64,000 nt of DNA, taken from contig NZ_NNBP01000010.1 in the NCBI RefSeq assembly GCF_002803155.1, positions 124,001 to 188,000 of the forward strand, given 5' to 3'. Origin of the DNA: Streptomyces sp. CB02959. Lineage in GTDB: Bacteria; Actinomycetota; Actinomycetes; Streptomycetales; Streptomycetaceae. Made by a program: the position numbers and the translations under genes. This document shows, in pieces, positions 35,253 through 43,753 of the stretch; the stretch's first letter is position 1, and each line of letters begins with the position of its first letter. Under the pieces are notes generated by a model. That model saw nothing but the letters and a program-made list of their open reading frames with translations. It searched no databases and was not told the DNA's origin.

Positions 35253-35869
35253 TGTCCGACACCGCCGCCAGCGGCGGGCTGCTCGCCCCGACGCCCGCGC
35301 AGACCATCGGCCCCTTCTTCGGCCACGCCCTCCCCTTCCCCGACGGCGGCCGGATCGCGCCCGAAGGGCACCCCGACGCCGTCACCCTGCACGGCCTGGT
35401 CCGCGACGGGGAGGGGGCCCCGGTGCCCGACGCGCTGCTGGAGTTCTGGCAGGCCGGCCCGGACGGCAACCCGGCCGGCGCGCCCGGCTCGCTGCGCCGG
35501 GACCCGGCCACCGGCGCGCTCCTCGGCCGGGACGGCGCGGTGTTCACCGGCTTCGGCCGGGTCCCCACCGACGCCGACGGGCACTACGCGGTCCGCACCC
35601 TGCCCCCCGCCGGACGCCCGGGCGCCGCGCCCCACCTCGCGGTCTGCGTCCACGCCCGCGGCCTGCTGCACCACCTGTTCACCCGCGTCTACTTCCCCGG
35701 ACACGGCGCGGCCCGGGCCGCCGACCCGCTGCTGGCCGCACTGCCCGAGGAGCGCGCCCGCACCCTCCTGGCCCGCCCCGACGGCCCCGGCCGCTACCGC
35801 TTCGACGTGCAACTCCAGCAGCCGGCGGACGGCAGCTACGAGGAGACGGTGTTCCTTGCCTTCCGCTGA
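35252..35869 (+). CDS. pcaG: Protocatechuate 3,4-dioxygenase alpha subunit
   Basis: A 205-residue partner of PcaH. PAQTIGPFFGHALPF is the usual N-terminus, and DALLEFWQAGPDGNPAG and LLHHLFTRVYFPGHG follow. It lacks the iron-binding His pair, as expected for the alpha chain. The ATG overlaps the pcaH stop (TGATG), giving equimolar expression. In many actinobacteria pcaB follows here; instead a 39-codon ORF overlaps the last 14 bases. Confidence 0.95.
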   Translation: MSDTAASGGLLAPTPAQTIGPFFGHALPFPDGGRIAPEGHPDAVTLHGLVRDGEGAPVPDALLEFWQAGPDGNPAGAPGSLRRDPATGALLGRDGAVFTGFGRVPTDADGHYAVRTLPPAGRPGAAPHLAVCVHARGLLHHLFTRVYFPGHGAARAADPLLAALPEERARTLLARPDGPGRYRFDVQLQQPADGSYEETVFLAFR

Positions 35870-35975
35870 ACCAGCGGCCGGACCTCCCGCCGAACCACCG
35901 CCCCGCGCCCCGACCCGGACGGCCCGCCCCGCGCGCCCCACGCAGCACCCGCACGCCCCGCAGGAGCCCGTATGA
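35856..35975 (+). CDS. 39-codon ORF in the expected place of pcaB
   Basis: A TTG at 35856, with GAGGAG about 11 bases upstream, opens 39 codons whose TGA overlaps the pcaD ATG as ATGA. The product begins LPSAEPAAGPPAEPPPRAPT and is almost only Pro, Ala, Arg, Thr and His. It may be the fused ends of a deleted pcaB (carboxymuconate cycloisomerase), or a chance ORF that keeps ribosomes moving from pcaG to pcaD. No cycloisomerase motif remains, so the remnant idea rests on position only. Confidence 0.3.
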   Translation: MPSAEPAAGPPAEPPPRAPTRTARPARPTQHPHAPQEPV

Positions 35976-36790
35976 CGCCGCCCGCCGCCCCCGCACTGCA
36001 CCACGCCGCCGACGGCCCGCTCGGCGCCCCGCCGCTCGTCCTCGGCCCGTCCCTGGGCACCGCGCTCTCCGTCTGGGACCCCCAACTCCCGGAACTCGCC
36101 CGCCGGTTCCACGTCGTCCGCTGGGACCTCCCGGGCCACGGCGGCACCCCCCTCGACGTCCTGGCCGACCCCGGGACGACCACCGTCCCCGAACTGGCCC
36201 GCCTGGTCCTGGACCTCGCCGACGCCCTCCGCCTCGACCGGTTCGCCTACGCCGGGGTGTCGCTGGGCGGCGCGGTGGGCGCCTGGCTCGCCGCACACCA
36301 CCCGACCCGGATCGCCTCGCTCGCCCTGGTCTGCTCGTCCGCGCGGTTCGGCGAGCCGGCCGGCTGGCGCGAACGGGCCGCCCGGGTCCGCGCCAAGGGC
36401 ACCGACGCGGTTGCCGACACGGCCGCCGACCGCTGGTTCACCCCCGCCTTCGCCCCCTCGCCGACCGCCACCGCGCTGGTCGAGACGCTGCGCCGGGACG
36501 TCTCGCCCGCCGGGTACGCGGCCTGCTGCGACGCGCTGGCCGGCTTCGACCTGCGCACCGCGCTGCCCCGGATCGCCGCCCCCACCCTCGTCGTGGCCGG
36601 CCGCGCCGACCCGGCCACCCCGCCCGCGCACGCCCGCGAACTCACCGACGGCATCCCGGACGCCAGCCTCGTCGAGCTGTCCGGCGCCGCGCACCTCGCC
36701 GGCGTCGAACGCCCCGCCGAGGTTCTCGCGGCCCTCCTCGCCCACCTCGCCCCGCTCCACACCCGCACCGCCCCAGGAACGGCCCGCTGA
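35972..36790 (+). CDS. pcaD: 3-oxoadipate enol-lactonase PcaD
   Basis: A 272-residue alpha/beta hydrolase that opens beta-ketoadipate enol-lactone. VLGPSLGTALSVWDPQLPEL is the oxyanion-hole region, YAGVSLGGAVG the nucleophile elbow (Ser), PTLVVAGRADPATPP carries the Asp, and GAAHLAGVERP the His. The carboxymuconolactone decarboxylase domain of fused PcaL proteins is absent, and no separate pcaC is nearby, so the decarboxylase must be elsewhere. The start overlaps the upstream 39-codon ORF (ATGA) and the stop overlaps pobA (TGATG). Confidence 0.92.
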   Translation: MTPPAAPALHHAADGPLGAPPLVLGPSLGTALSVWDPQLPELARRFHVVRWDLPGHGGTPLDVLADPGTTTVPELARLVLDLADALRLDRFAYAGVSLGGAVGAWLAAHHPTRIASLALVCSSARFGEPAGWRERAARVRAKGTDAVADTAADRWFTPAFAPSPTATALVETLRRDVSPAGYAACCDALAGFDLRTALPRIAAPTLVVAGRADPATPPAHARELTDGIPDASLVELSGAAHLAGVERPAEVLAALLAHLAPLHTRTAPGTAR

Positions 36791-38007
36791 TGCCCCGGAC
36801 CCCCGCCTCCCCACCGAGCGGGCCTCCCCGCGACACCACCGTCGGCATCGTCGGCGGCGGCCCCGCCGGACTGCTGCTCGCCCGGCTGCTGCACCGCGCC
36901 GGCATCGACTGCGTGGTCCTGGAGGGCCGCGACCGGGCCTACGTCGAGCAGCGGCAGCGCGCCGGCATCCTCGAACAGGGCACCACCGACGTGCTGCGCG
37001 CCTGCGGGGCGGGGGAGCGGCTGGACCGCGAGGGACTGGTCCATGACGGCATCGAGCTGCGCTACCGCGGGCGCGCCCACCGCCTGGACTTCCCGGCGCT
37101 GACCGGCGGCCGCCGGGTGACCGTCTACGCCCAGACGGAGGTCGTCAAGGACCTGACAGCGCTCCAGCTCGCCGACGGCCCGCCGCTGCTGTTCGACGCC
37201 CGGGCCCTCGCGGTGACCGGCGCGGACACCGACCGGCCCCGCATCCACTACACCCACGGCGGCCGCGAACACACCCTCACCTGCGCCTACGTCGCCGGCT
37301 GCGACGGCTTCCACGGCGTGGCCCGGCAGGCGATCCCGGAGTCCGCCCGCCGCACCTACACCCGCGGCTACCCCTACTCCTGGCTCGGCGTCCTCGCCGA
37401 TGTGCCGCCCGCCCGCGACGAGCTGGTCTACGCCCACTCCGACCGCGGCTTCGCCCTGCTCAGCATGCGCACCCCCACCCTCAGCCGGCTCTACCTCCAG
37501 GTCCCCAACGGCACCGACCCGGCGGACTGGCCCGACGACCGGATCTGGGACGAACTGGAGGCCCGCGCCGCCGTCGGCACCGTCCCCGGGAGACCGGCCC
37601 GCGGCCCGCTCACCGCCAAGGCCGTCCTGCCGCTGCGCGGTTCGGTCACCGAGCCGATGCGCTGGGGCCGGATCCTGCTGGCCGGCGACGCGGCGCACAT
37701 CGTCCCGCCCACCGGCGCCAAGGGCCTCAACCTCGCCGTCGCCGACGTCACCGTCCTGGCCCGCGCCCTGACGCACCGGCACCGGACCGGCTCGGCGGAC
37801 CTGCTCGACGCCTACTCCGCCACCTGCCTGCGCCGGGTCTGGCGCGCCGAGCACTTCTCGCACTTCATGACCACGACCCTGCACACCGCCCCGGACCAGA
37901 GCCCCTTCGACACCCGGCTCCAGCTCGCCCAGCTCGACCGCATCGCCGGCTCCCGGCACGCCGCCGCCGAACTCGCCGAGAACTACACCGGCCTGCCGCT
38001 GTCCTGA
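36790..38007 (+). CDS. pobA: 4-hydroxybenzoate 3-monooxygenase PobA
   Basis: A 405-residue FAD aromatic hydroxylase that makes protocatechuate from 4-hydroxybenzoate with NAD(P)H and O2. VGIVGGGPAGLLLARLLHRAG binds the ADP part of FAD. EQRQRAGILEQGTTDVL is typical of PobA, CDGFHGVARQ is the DG motif, and LAGDAAHIVPPTGAKGLNLA is the second FAD motif. It joins the pca operon by a TGATG overlap, feeding the pathway from its own substrate. Its last 25 bp overlap the convergent phosphatase gene. Confidence 0.95.
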   Translation: MPRTPASPPSGPPRDTTVGIVGGGPAGLLLARLLHRAGIDCVVLEGRDRAYVEQRQRAGILEQGTTDVLRACGAGERLDREGLVHDGIELRYRGRAHRLDFPALTGGRRVTVYAQTEVVKDLTALQLADGPPLLFDARALAVTGADTDRPRIHYTHGGREHTLTCAYVAGCDGFHGVARQAIPESARRTYTRGYPYSWLGVLADVPPARDELVYAHSDRGFALLSMRTPTLSRLYLQVPNGTDPADWPDDRIWDELEARAAVGTVPGRPARGPLTAKAVLPLRGSVTEPMRWGRILLAGDAAHIVPPTGAKGLNLAVADVTVLARALTHRHRTGSADLLDAYSATCLRRVWRAEHFSHFMTTTLHTAPDQSPFDTRLQLAQLDRIAGSRHAAAELAENYTGLPLS

Positions 38008-39107
38008 CCGCCGCCCGGGCCCGGCCGGTCCGGGTCCCGGTGCCCCGTCCGGTACCGCACCAGCAGCATCGCCGCGTCATCGTGCAGCGGTCCCTCCGCG
38101 TGGTCGACCACATCCTCCCGGACCGCCTGCAGCGCCGCCTCCGGGTCGGGGTCCTTGAGCAGGTGGGCGCGCTCGTCGAGGGGGTAGAACCAGCCGGCCG
38201 AGTCCCGGGCCTCGGTGACCCCGTCGGTGTAGAAGAGCAGCTGGTCGCCGGGGGCGAACGGCACCTGGTGGGGGAGCGGCGCCTCCGGCCCGTGCTCCAT
38301 CAGGCCCAGCGGCAGCGCGCGGTCCGGCGGCGCCGCGTAGCCGACCTCGCCGGAGGGGCGGACGACCAGGGGCGAGGGGTGGCCGAAGTTCAGCAGCGTG
38401 GCGTGCGGTCCGTCGCCGATCTCGGCGAGCACCGCGGTCACGAACCGCTCGCCGGACAGGTGGCGGTTGAGCGCCCGCTCGACCCGGGCGCCGACCGCCG
38501 GCAGGTCCGGCTCGTCGTGCGCCGCCTCCCGGAACGCGCCGAGCACCACCGCGGCGCTCTCCACCGCCTCCAGGCCCTTGCCCTGCACGTCCCCGACGAT
38601 GATCCGCACCCCGGCGGGCGAGGTCACCACCTCGTAGAGATCGCCGCCGATCCGGGCCTCGGCCACCGCGGAGGTGTACGAGACCGCGATCCGCAGCGGA
38701 CCGGCGCCGCGCGGCACCGGTCGCAGCAGCACCCGCTGGGCGACCTCGGCGATCGACCGCACGCTGGCCAGCTCCGCCTCCCGGCGCTGCCGCATCACCG
38801 CGGCCACCACCCCGGCCGCGGTCACCCCGGCCACCGACAGCAGCGCGGTCAGCCCGCGCCGGCTCTCGAACAGCCCGCTGTGCACCCCCAGCCCGACGCA
38901 GAGCACCGCCGCCGTCAGCCCGACCAGCGCGGTCCGCCGCCAGCCGCCGACCAGACCGGCGAACGCCGGCCCCAGCGACACCAGGGGCAGAAAGCCGACC
39001 TCCGGGCCCGCGGTGAGGTCCACCGCGCTGACCGCGGCCATGACCAGGTACGGAAGCGCGGCCAGCGCACGGGAGCGGGTGCGCTGCTCCCCCTTCTCCA
39101 CGGCCAA
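37983..39107 (-). CDS. Membrane PP2C-type serine phosphatase (RsbU/SpoIIE family)
   Basis: A 374-residue protein. Residues about 15-110 hold three to four hydrophobic helices (LPYLVMAAVSAVDL, GWRRTALVGLTAAVLCVGLG, LLSVAGVTAAGVVAAVM). After a coiled segment, the PP2C/SpoIIE catalytic domain runs from about 125 to 355, with EARIGGDLYEVV, RIIVGDVQGKGLEAV, LLFYTDGVTEARD and HDDAAMLLVRY supplying the metal-binding Asp residues. Such enzymes dephosphorylate anti-anti-sigma factors; none is adjacent. A TTG at 39107 follows GGAG by six bases, with GTG 39101 as alternative. Confidence 0.88.
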   Translation of the reverse strand: MAVEKGEQRTRSRALAALPYLVMAAVSAVDLTAGPEVGFLPLVSLGPAFAGLVGGWRRTALVGLTAAVLCVGLGVHSGLFESRRGLTALLSVAGVTAAGVVAAVMRQRREAELASVRSIAEVAQRVLLRPVPRGAGPLRIAVSYTSAVAEARIGGDLYEVVTSPAGVRIIVGDVQGKGLEAVESAAVVLGAFREAAHDEPDLPAVGARVERALNRHLSGERFVTAVLAEIGDGPHATLLNFGHPSPLVVRPSGEVGYAAPPDRALPLGLMEHGPEAPLPHQVPFAPGDQLLFYTDGVTEARDSAGWFYPLDERAHLLKDPDPEAALQAVREDVVDHAEGPLHDDAAMLLVRYRTGHRDPDRPGPGGGQDSGRPV

Positions 39108-39322
39108 GGTCCACTCCGGCGTTGTGGCGGATCAGGGACCGCCGGGCCGGCGGCCCCTGAGAGGCGATCGCTCGTGGGGGACCGGCCGCGGTCCGTTCGA
39201 CTGTCCGAAACCGGCCTACGGGCCCCCGACCTGAGCATATGCAACATTTGCCGGGCTGAAGGACGGGGTGTGCGCCCCCGTTATCGAATTGCAGCGGGGT
39301 CGGGCGCGGCGGCGCGGGCGGG

Positions 39323-39574
39323 TCAGCCGAGGAAGGTCCGAGCGCTGTTGACCCGGCCGGGCCGCAGTATCCGGATCGGGCCGCGGTTGCAGTCCGGGCA
39401 GTCGGCGCGGGTCAGCGGCGAGGGCACCCGCCGGCCGTGGGTGAAGTAGTCGGCGCGCCGGCGGCCGGCGAGATCGGTGGTGTGCCGGATCTCGTACTCC
39501 TCCTCCCACCCGTGTCCGCAGTGCAGGCAGACGAACGAGTACGCCTCGTGAACCGTCTCGGTGTCCCGTTCCAT
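39323..39574 (-). CDS. 83-residue zinc-ribbon protein
   Basis: A small protein with CxxC knuckles in FVCLHCGHGWEEEYEIRH and RADCPDCNRGPI, which should form one zinc ribbon, joined by a basic linker. It is common in Streptomyces with unknown function; transcription-associated or metal-homeostasis roles are possible. The ATG at 39574 sits about 15 bases after GAGGG; a GTG two codons earlier is also possible. The 215 bp toward the phosphatase gene hold no further gene. Confidence 0.75.
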   Translation of the reverse strand: MERDTETVHEAYSFVCLHCGHGWEEEYEIRHTTDLAGRRRADYFTHGRRVPSPLTRADCPDCNRGPIRILRPGRVNSARTFLG

Positions 39575-39689
39575 GGTCACCACGCCCTCTCTCCGGGGCC
39601 GCCGCGCCCGCGGCGGCGCCGGACGGATCCATGCCGCACCTCCCATTATTGCGCCGCACCCGCGCATCCGCGGCGGTCGGGACGGGCCC

Positions 39690-40895
39690 TCAGGGCCGGC
39701 CGCGGACCGCCGCCAGCGCGGTGTACACCGCCGCCACCAGCGCCCGGCTGCGCGGGTCCTCGCCGCTGGTCCCGCCCCCGAACCGGTTCATGACGTACGC
39801 GTACGCCAGCCCGTTCTCCGGGTCCGCGAACGCGTACGAGCCGCCCGCGCCGCCGTGCCCGAAGGCCCGCCGGTTGGGCCCCGCCTGGCCCCGGTCGTTG
39901 AGCATGTAGCCCAGCCCCCAGCGGAACGCCGCGGCGGTGCCCTCCGGGGTGAGCGCGCCGAGGGTCAGGTCCGGTTCGTCCGGCCGGCTCTGCGAGCGGC
40001 GCATCGCCTCCAGGGTGGCCGGCCCGACCAGCCCGCCGCCGGCCAGCGCCGCGTAGACGGCGGCCAGGCCGCGCGCCGTGGCGTGGGCGTTGCCGGACGG
40101 GATCTCGGCGGTGCGGTAGGCGGCGCTGTTGACGTCGCCGGTGGGGATGTACGTCAGCGCCAGCGTGACCGCGGCCCGCGGATGGTCGGCGATGGCGCCC
40201 ACCGGCGCTTCCGGCAGGTCCGGGAAGCGCGCGCCGAGTTGGCGCGGGCTCAGCTGGCCGACCATGTCGGCGCACCGCGGGTGCTCCCCGGCCGGGGTGC
40301 CGATGAACACCGCGGCGTCGAGCGGCCCGGTGATCTCGCTGCGCAGGAACGACCCCAGCGACTGCCCGGTGATCCGCCGGACCACCTCGCCCACCAGATA
40401 CCCGAAGGTGATCGCGTGGTAGCCCTGCGCGGTCCCCGGCTCCCACCACGGCGGGGTGGCCGCCAGGGCGTCGCAGACGTACTCCCAGTCGTAGGCGCGG
40501 CCCTCGGCCAGCGGCTCCCGGGGCGCCAGCATCCCGGCACGGTGGCTGAGCAGCCAGCGCACCGGTATGGCCTCCTTGCCGGCCTGGGCGAATTCCGGCC
40601 AGTAGTGGGCGACCGGCGCATCCAGGTCCAACTCGCCCCGATCCACCAGGAGATGGGCGCACAGCGCGGTCATCCCCTTGGCCGTCGAGTAGACGTTGAC
40701 CAGGGTGTCCCGCTCCCAGGCCCGGCTCCCCGCCGCATCCGCGCGGCCGCCCCACAGGTCGACCACCGGCTCCCCGTCCAGGATCACCGTCACCGCCGCC
40801 CCGACCTCGCGGTGCTCGCGGAAATTCTCCTCGAAGGCGCTGCGCACCCCCTCGAAACCCGGTGCGCAGCGGCCGTTGACGGTGGCAGCTTCCAC
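39690..40895 (-). CDS. Serine hydrolase, beta-lactamase/esterase EstB family
   Basis: A 401-residue class C beta-lactamase-fold protein. NVYSTAKGMTALCAHLLVDR contains the SxxK nucleophile pair. AQGYHAITFGYLVGEVVRRI supplies the Tyr, and FGHGGAGGSYAFADPENGLAYAYVMN the third (HGG) motif. There is no signal peptide, so it is cytosolic and more likely an esterase than a beta-lactamase. The GTG at 40895 follows GAGGAG at good spacing; an ATG at 40994 would add an unrelated 33 residues. Confidence 0.9.
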   Translation of the reverse strand: MEAATVNGRCAPGFEGVRSAFEENFREHREVGAAVTVILDGEPVVDLWGGRADAAGSRAWERDTLVNVYSTAKGMTALCAHLLVDRGELDLDAPVAHYWPEFAQAGKEAIPVRWLLSHRAGMLAPREPLAEGRAYDWEYVCDALAATPPWWEPGTAQGYHAITFGYLVGEVVRRITGQSLGSFLRSEITGPLDAAVFIGTPAGEHPRCADMVGQLSPRQLGARFPDLPEAPVGAIADHPRAAVTLALTYIPTGDVNSAAYRTAEIPSGNAHATARGLAAVYAALAGGGLVGPATLEAMRRSQSRPDEPDLTLGALTPEGTAAAFRWGLGYMLNDRGQAGPNRRAFGHGGAGGSYAFADPENGLAYAYVMNRFGGGTSGEDPRSRALVAAVYTALAAVRGRP

Positions 40896-41087
40896 GGTGG
40901 CTCTCCTCGCGTCGTCGCGGTGCGGGTCGGGTACCGCGGCCCCACCGCACGCTCGCCCACGCGCGGACACGACGTCGGCACGGCCGTGGAGCACCTACGG
41001 ATGATCCGCCCGAATCGATGCCTGTGGCAACCATGCCTGTCCGGCCGGAAACATTCCCGCCCGTCCGGCCCAGCGCCGCGGACCGGG

Positions 41088-41759
41088 ATGATGGCCACCA
41101 TGACCGCCGCGCCGCTCCGCCCCGTCCAGGCCCTCCTCGTCGTCGACGTCCAGTCCGCGTTCGTCTCCGGGGCGGAGGCGGTCCCCGACGCGGCCCGGGT
41201 CCTCGACCGCACCCGCGGCCTGCTCGCCCGTGCCCGCGCGGCCGGCGCCCTCGTCGTCCACCTGCAGAACGACGGTGAGCCCGGCACCGTCGACGCCCCC
41301 CGCACCCCCGGCTGGGAACTGCACCTCCCCGTCGAGCCCGGCCCCCGCGAGCACGTGGTCCGCAAGACCGAGGACGACGGCTTCGCCGGCACCGGGCTCG
41401 GCGCCCTGCTCACCGGGGCGGGCGTGACCGAACTGGCGGTGTGCGGCGTGCTCTCCGAAATGTGCGTCGCGGCCACCGCGCGGACCGCACTGGTGCTGGG
41501 CCACCGCGTCGTCCTGCCGCACGACGCGCACGCCACCTACGACATCCCCGCCGCCCCCGGCATCAGCGGCACCGTGCCCGCCGCGATGTCCTCCCGGGCC
41601 GCCGAATGGGCCCTGGGCGACGAGGTCGAGATCGTCCCGCACGCCGCCGCCGTCCCCTTCGCCGCCCCGCCGGTGCAGCCGCCCTTCCCCTGGCTCCCCG
41701 CCGCCGCGGCCGACCGCCGGCTCAGCCCTGCCGCTCCGCCGCCTGCTCCAGCGCGGTGA
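41088..41759 (+). CDS. Isochorismatase-family cysteine hydrolase
   Basis: A 223-residue hydrolase with the triad Asp (LLVVDVQSAF), Lys (HVVRKTEDDGFAGTGL) and Cys (GVLSEMCVAATARTAL). The family includes nicotinamidases, N-carbamoylsarcosine amidase and isochorismatases; the substrate is not clear. Three in-frame ATGs (41088, 41091, 41100) compete and none has a strong ribosome site. The C-terminal 25 residues are Ala/Pro-rich. Its last 38 bp overlap the convergent lipase gene. Confidence 0.85.
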   Translation: MMATMTAAPLRPVQALLVVDVQSAFVSGAEAVPDAARVLDRTRGLLARARAAGALVVHLQNDGEPGTVDAPRTPGWELHLPVEPGPREHVVRKTEDDGFAGTGLGALLTGAGVTELAVCGVLSEMCVAATARTALVLGHRVVLPHDAHATYDIPAAPGISGTVPAAMSSRAAEWALGDEVEIVPHAAAVPFAAPPVQPPFPWLPAAAADRRLSPAAPPPAPAR

Positions 41760-42549
41760 CGTACGCCGTGATGAAGTGGTCCCGGATGCCGTCCGAGGCG
41801 GGGGCCAGCAGATCGGCGGTGAGGCCCCGGCCGCGGTCCAGCAGGCCGCCGATCAGCGGCATGGTGTTGTGCACCGCGCCCCGGGAGTCGATGTAGCGCA
41901 GCGCGGAGACATGGCGGAAGACCGGCTCCGGGGGGAGCTGGGGGACGATGTCGTTGTTGTTGACGAAGCGGTACATCCGCTCCGCGAAGGCGCCGTTGAA
42001 ATCCCGGGCCAGCCCCGGGTCGCAGGTGCGGGGCTGGCCGAAGGTGTAGACGCCGTCGGCGGTCAGCCGGGGGTCCTCGAAGTGCAGCCGGGTGCCGGCC
42101 AGCATCGCCAGCGCCCCGCCCAGGCTGTGGCCGGTGAAGTAGAGCGCCTGGTTGTTGTCCCGGAACTCCTTGAGCGTGGTGAGGACCTGCGGCCAGACGG
42201 CCTCCAGCGCCTCGGCGAAGCCGTGGTGCACATGGCCCCGGCCGCCGGGGCCGGGCCACGGCGGGGTGGAGGCGTCGGAGAGCCAGTCCCGCAGCTCGGC
42301 CGGCTCGGTGCCGCGGAACGCGGTGATGATCATGTGCCGCCCGCCGAGGGTGTACGCCTGGGTGTCCTGGAGCGGGAACGGCGGGCGGAACGCGGTGTGG
42401 TGGTGACGCACCCGGTCGAACCCCCACTCCCGGGCGGCGGCATCGATGGTCTGCTCGTCCTGGTACGCGAGCTCGGCGGCGCGCACCATGCACAGCGCCT
42501 GGCGGAGGCTGTAGCCGGTGGCGTGCTGGTCGACGAGGGGACTGGTCAA
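41722..42549 (-). CDS. Class 3 lipase family protein
   Basis: A 275-residue alpha/beta hydrolase of the Lipase_3 family. HMIITAFRGTEPAELRDWLSD precedes HHGFAEALEAVWPQVLTTL, the nucleophile elbow is YFTGHSLGGALAMLAG, the Asp lies in FVNNNDIVPQLPP, and the His in VHNTMPLIGG or nearby. No signal peptide is evident, so it may be intracellular or exported by an unrecognised route. The start is TTG 42549, five bases after AGGAG; no in-frame ATG is near. Confidence 0.85.
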   Translation of the reverse strand: MTSPLVDQHATGYSLRQALCMVRAAELAYQDEQTIDAAAREWGFDRVRHHHTAFRPPFPLQDTQAYTLGGRHMIITAFRGTEPAELRDWLSDASTPPWPGPGGRGHVHHGFAEALEAVWPQVLTTLKEFRDNNQALYFTGHSLGGALAMLAGTRLHFEDPRLTADGVYTFGQPRTCDPGLARDFNGAFAERMYRFVNNNDIVPQLPPEPVFRHVSALRYIDSRGAVHNTMPLIGGLLDRGRGLTADLLAPASDGIRDHFITAYVTALEQAAERQG

Positions 42550-42746
42550 CGGTGCTCCTGGGGGGATGTGCGGCCGGCAGGACGACAGGGCGACTACGGA
42601 GAGCGCGCTCTGACTACACACCGTAACCCTGCGGTGAGGTGACGAGCAGGTGCGCCCGTTCAAACCACTCGTTCGAGCCTCGGGTCGCCGAGAGCGGGGT
42701 GCGGAGCGAGCCTGGAAGCGTCCGGCACCCACAGGAAGGGCCCACA

Positions 42747-43160
42747 GTGAACAGTGCGGAACAGGCGTCACACGCGGAACACGTATCGGCCGACGTGGTG
42801 GTGGAGGTCCAGGGCTGCAAGGCGGCCGACGCCCACGCCATCTTCAGGGTCCTGCACACCGCCTTCCGCTCCGACCGCGCCGCGGACGACGTGCCCCAGG
42901 AGACGGCCGGGCCGGGCGCGACGGTGTGGACCTCCACCGTCGACGTCAGCGAGCGCGGCACCACCCCGGAGCCGCGCCGGCTGACCGCCCCCGTCACCGT
43001 CACCCTCCAGGGCGGCTACTGGGCCGTGGACCAGCTCTGCGCGGGCCTGAAGGCCGCCTTCGTCGTCCACATCCTCGGCACGGCCGCCGGCGACCAGGAG
43101 AAAGAGGTCGAACTGCGGCTGGAGACGCTGCGGCAGCCCGTCACGAAAGGTGCCCCCTGA
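42747..43160 (+). CDS. Unrecognised 137-residue protein, first gene of the molybdenum hydroxylase operon
   Basis: I do not recognise this family. The protein is soluble and acidic: HAEHVSADVVVEVQGCKAAD at the N-terminus, a central ATVWTSTVDVSERGT strand, and PVTVTLQGGYWAVDQLCAGL in the second half. It may be an alpha/beta domain of about 110 residues. GTG 42747 follows AGGAAGG. Its stop overlaps the 2Fe-2S subunit start (TGATG), so it is co-translated with the hydroxylase and may be a partner or assembly factor. Confidence 0.65.
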   Translation: MNSAEQASHAEHVSADVVVEVQGCKAADAHAIFRVLHTAFRSDRAADDVPQETAGPGATVWTSTVDVSERGTTPEPRRLTAPVTVTLQGGYWAVDQLCAGLKAAFVVHILGTAAGDQEKEVELRLETLRQPVTKGAP

Positions 43161-43753
43161 TGCCGTCCGGGGCGGGCCGCCGGGACGACACCGACGGCCC
43201 GCGCCGGGTCAACGGCCGCCACTCCGAACTGACCCTCACCGTCAACGGCACCCCGCACGCCCTGACCCTCGACCACCGCACCACCGTCCTGGACATGCTC
43301 CGCGAGCACCTCGACCTCACCGGCACCAAGAAGGGCTGCGACCACGGGCAGTGCGGCGCCTGCACGGTCCTCGTCGACGGGCGGCGCGCCAACAGCTGCC
43401 TGCTGCTGGCCGTCGCGCACGACGGATGCCGCATCACCACCGTCGAGGGCCTCGCCGACGGCGAGCGGCTCCACCCCCTCCAGGAGGCCTTCCTGGACCG
43501 CGACGCCCTCCAGTGCGGCTACTGCACCCCCGGCCAGATCTGCTCCGCCGTCGGCGTCCTGGCCGAGGCGGCCGACGGCTTCCCCTCCCACGTCACCCCG
43601 GAGACCGCCCCGTCCGGGGCACCGGTGGCGCTCACCGCCGACGAGATCCGGGAGCGGATGAGCGGCAACCTGTGCCGCTGCGGCGCCTACCCCCGGATCG
43701 TCGAGGCGGTCGCCGACGCGGCCGCCGCCGGGGCGGGGGTGACCGGCCCATGA
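43160..43753 (+). CDS. Molybdenum hydroxylase 2Fe-2S subunit (PaoA/YagT-like)
   Basis: A 197-residue iron-sulfur subunit that passes electrons from the Mo site to FAD. The plant-ferredoxin-like cluster is KGCDHGQCGACTVLVDG; the second cluster domain has QCGYCTPGQICS and GNLCRCGAYPRIV. No Tat signal is present, unlike E. coli PaoA, so the complex is probably cytosolic. An inserted stretch near residues 135-155 separates the two C-terminal motifs. It is coupled to both neighbours (TGATG, ATGA). Confidence 0.93.
   Translation: MPSGAGRRDDTDGPRRVNGRHSELTLTVNGTPHALTLDHRTTVLDMLREHLDLTGTKKGCDHGQCGACTVLVDGRRANSCLLLAVAHDGCRITTVEGLADGERLHPLQEAFLDRDALQCGYCTPGQICSAVGVLAEAADGFPSHVTPETAPSGAPVALTADEIRERMSGNLCRCGAYPRIVEAVADAAAAGAGVTGP

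Noticed and set aside
39690..40895. Calling the SxxK hydrolase a resistance beta-lactamase
   Set aside because: It has no signal peptide and resembles EstB-type esterases, so resistance is not supported.
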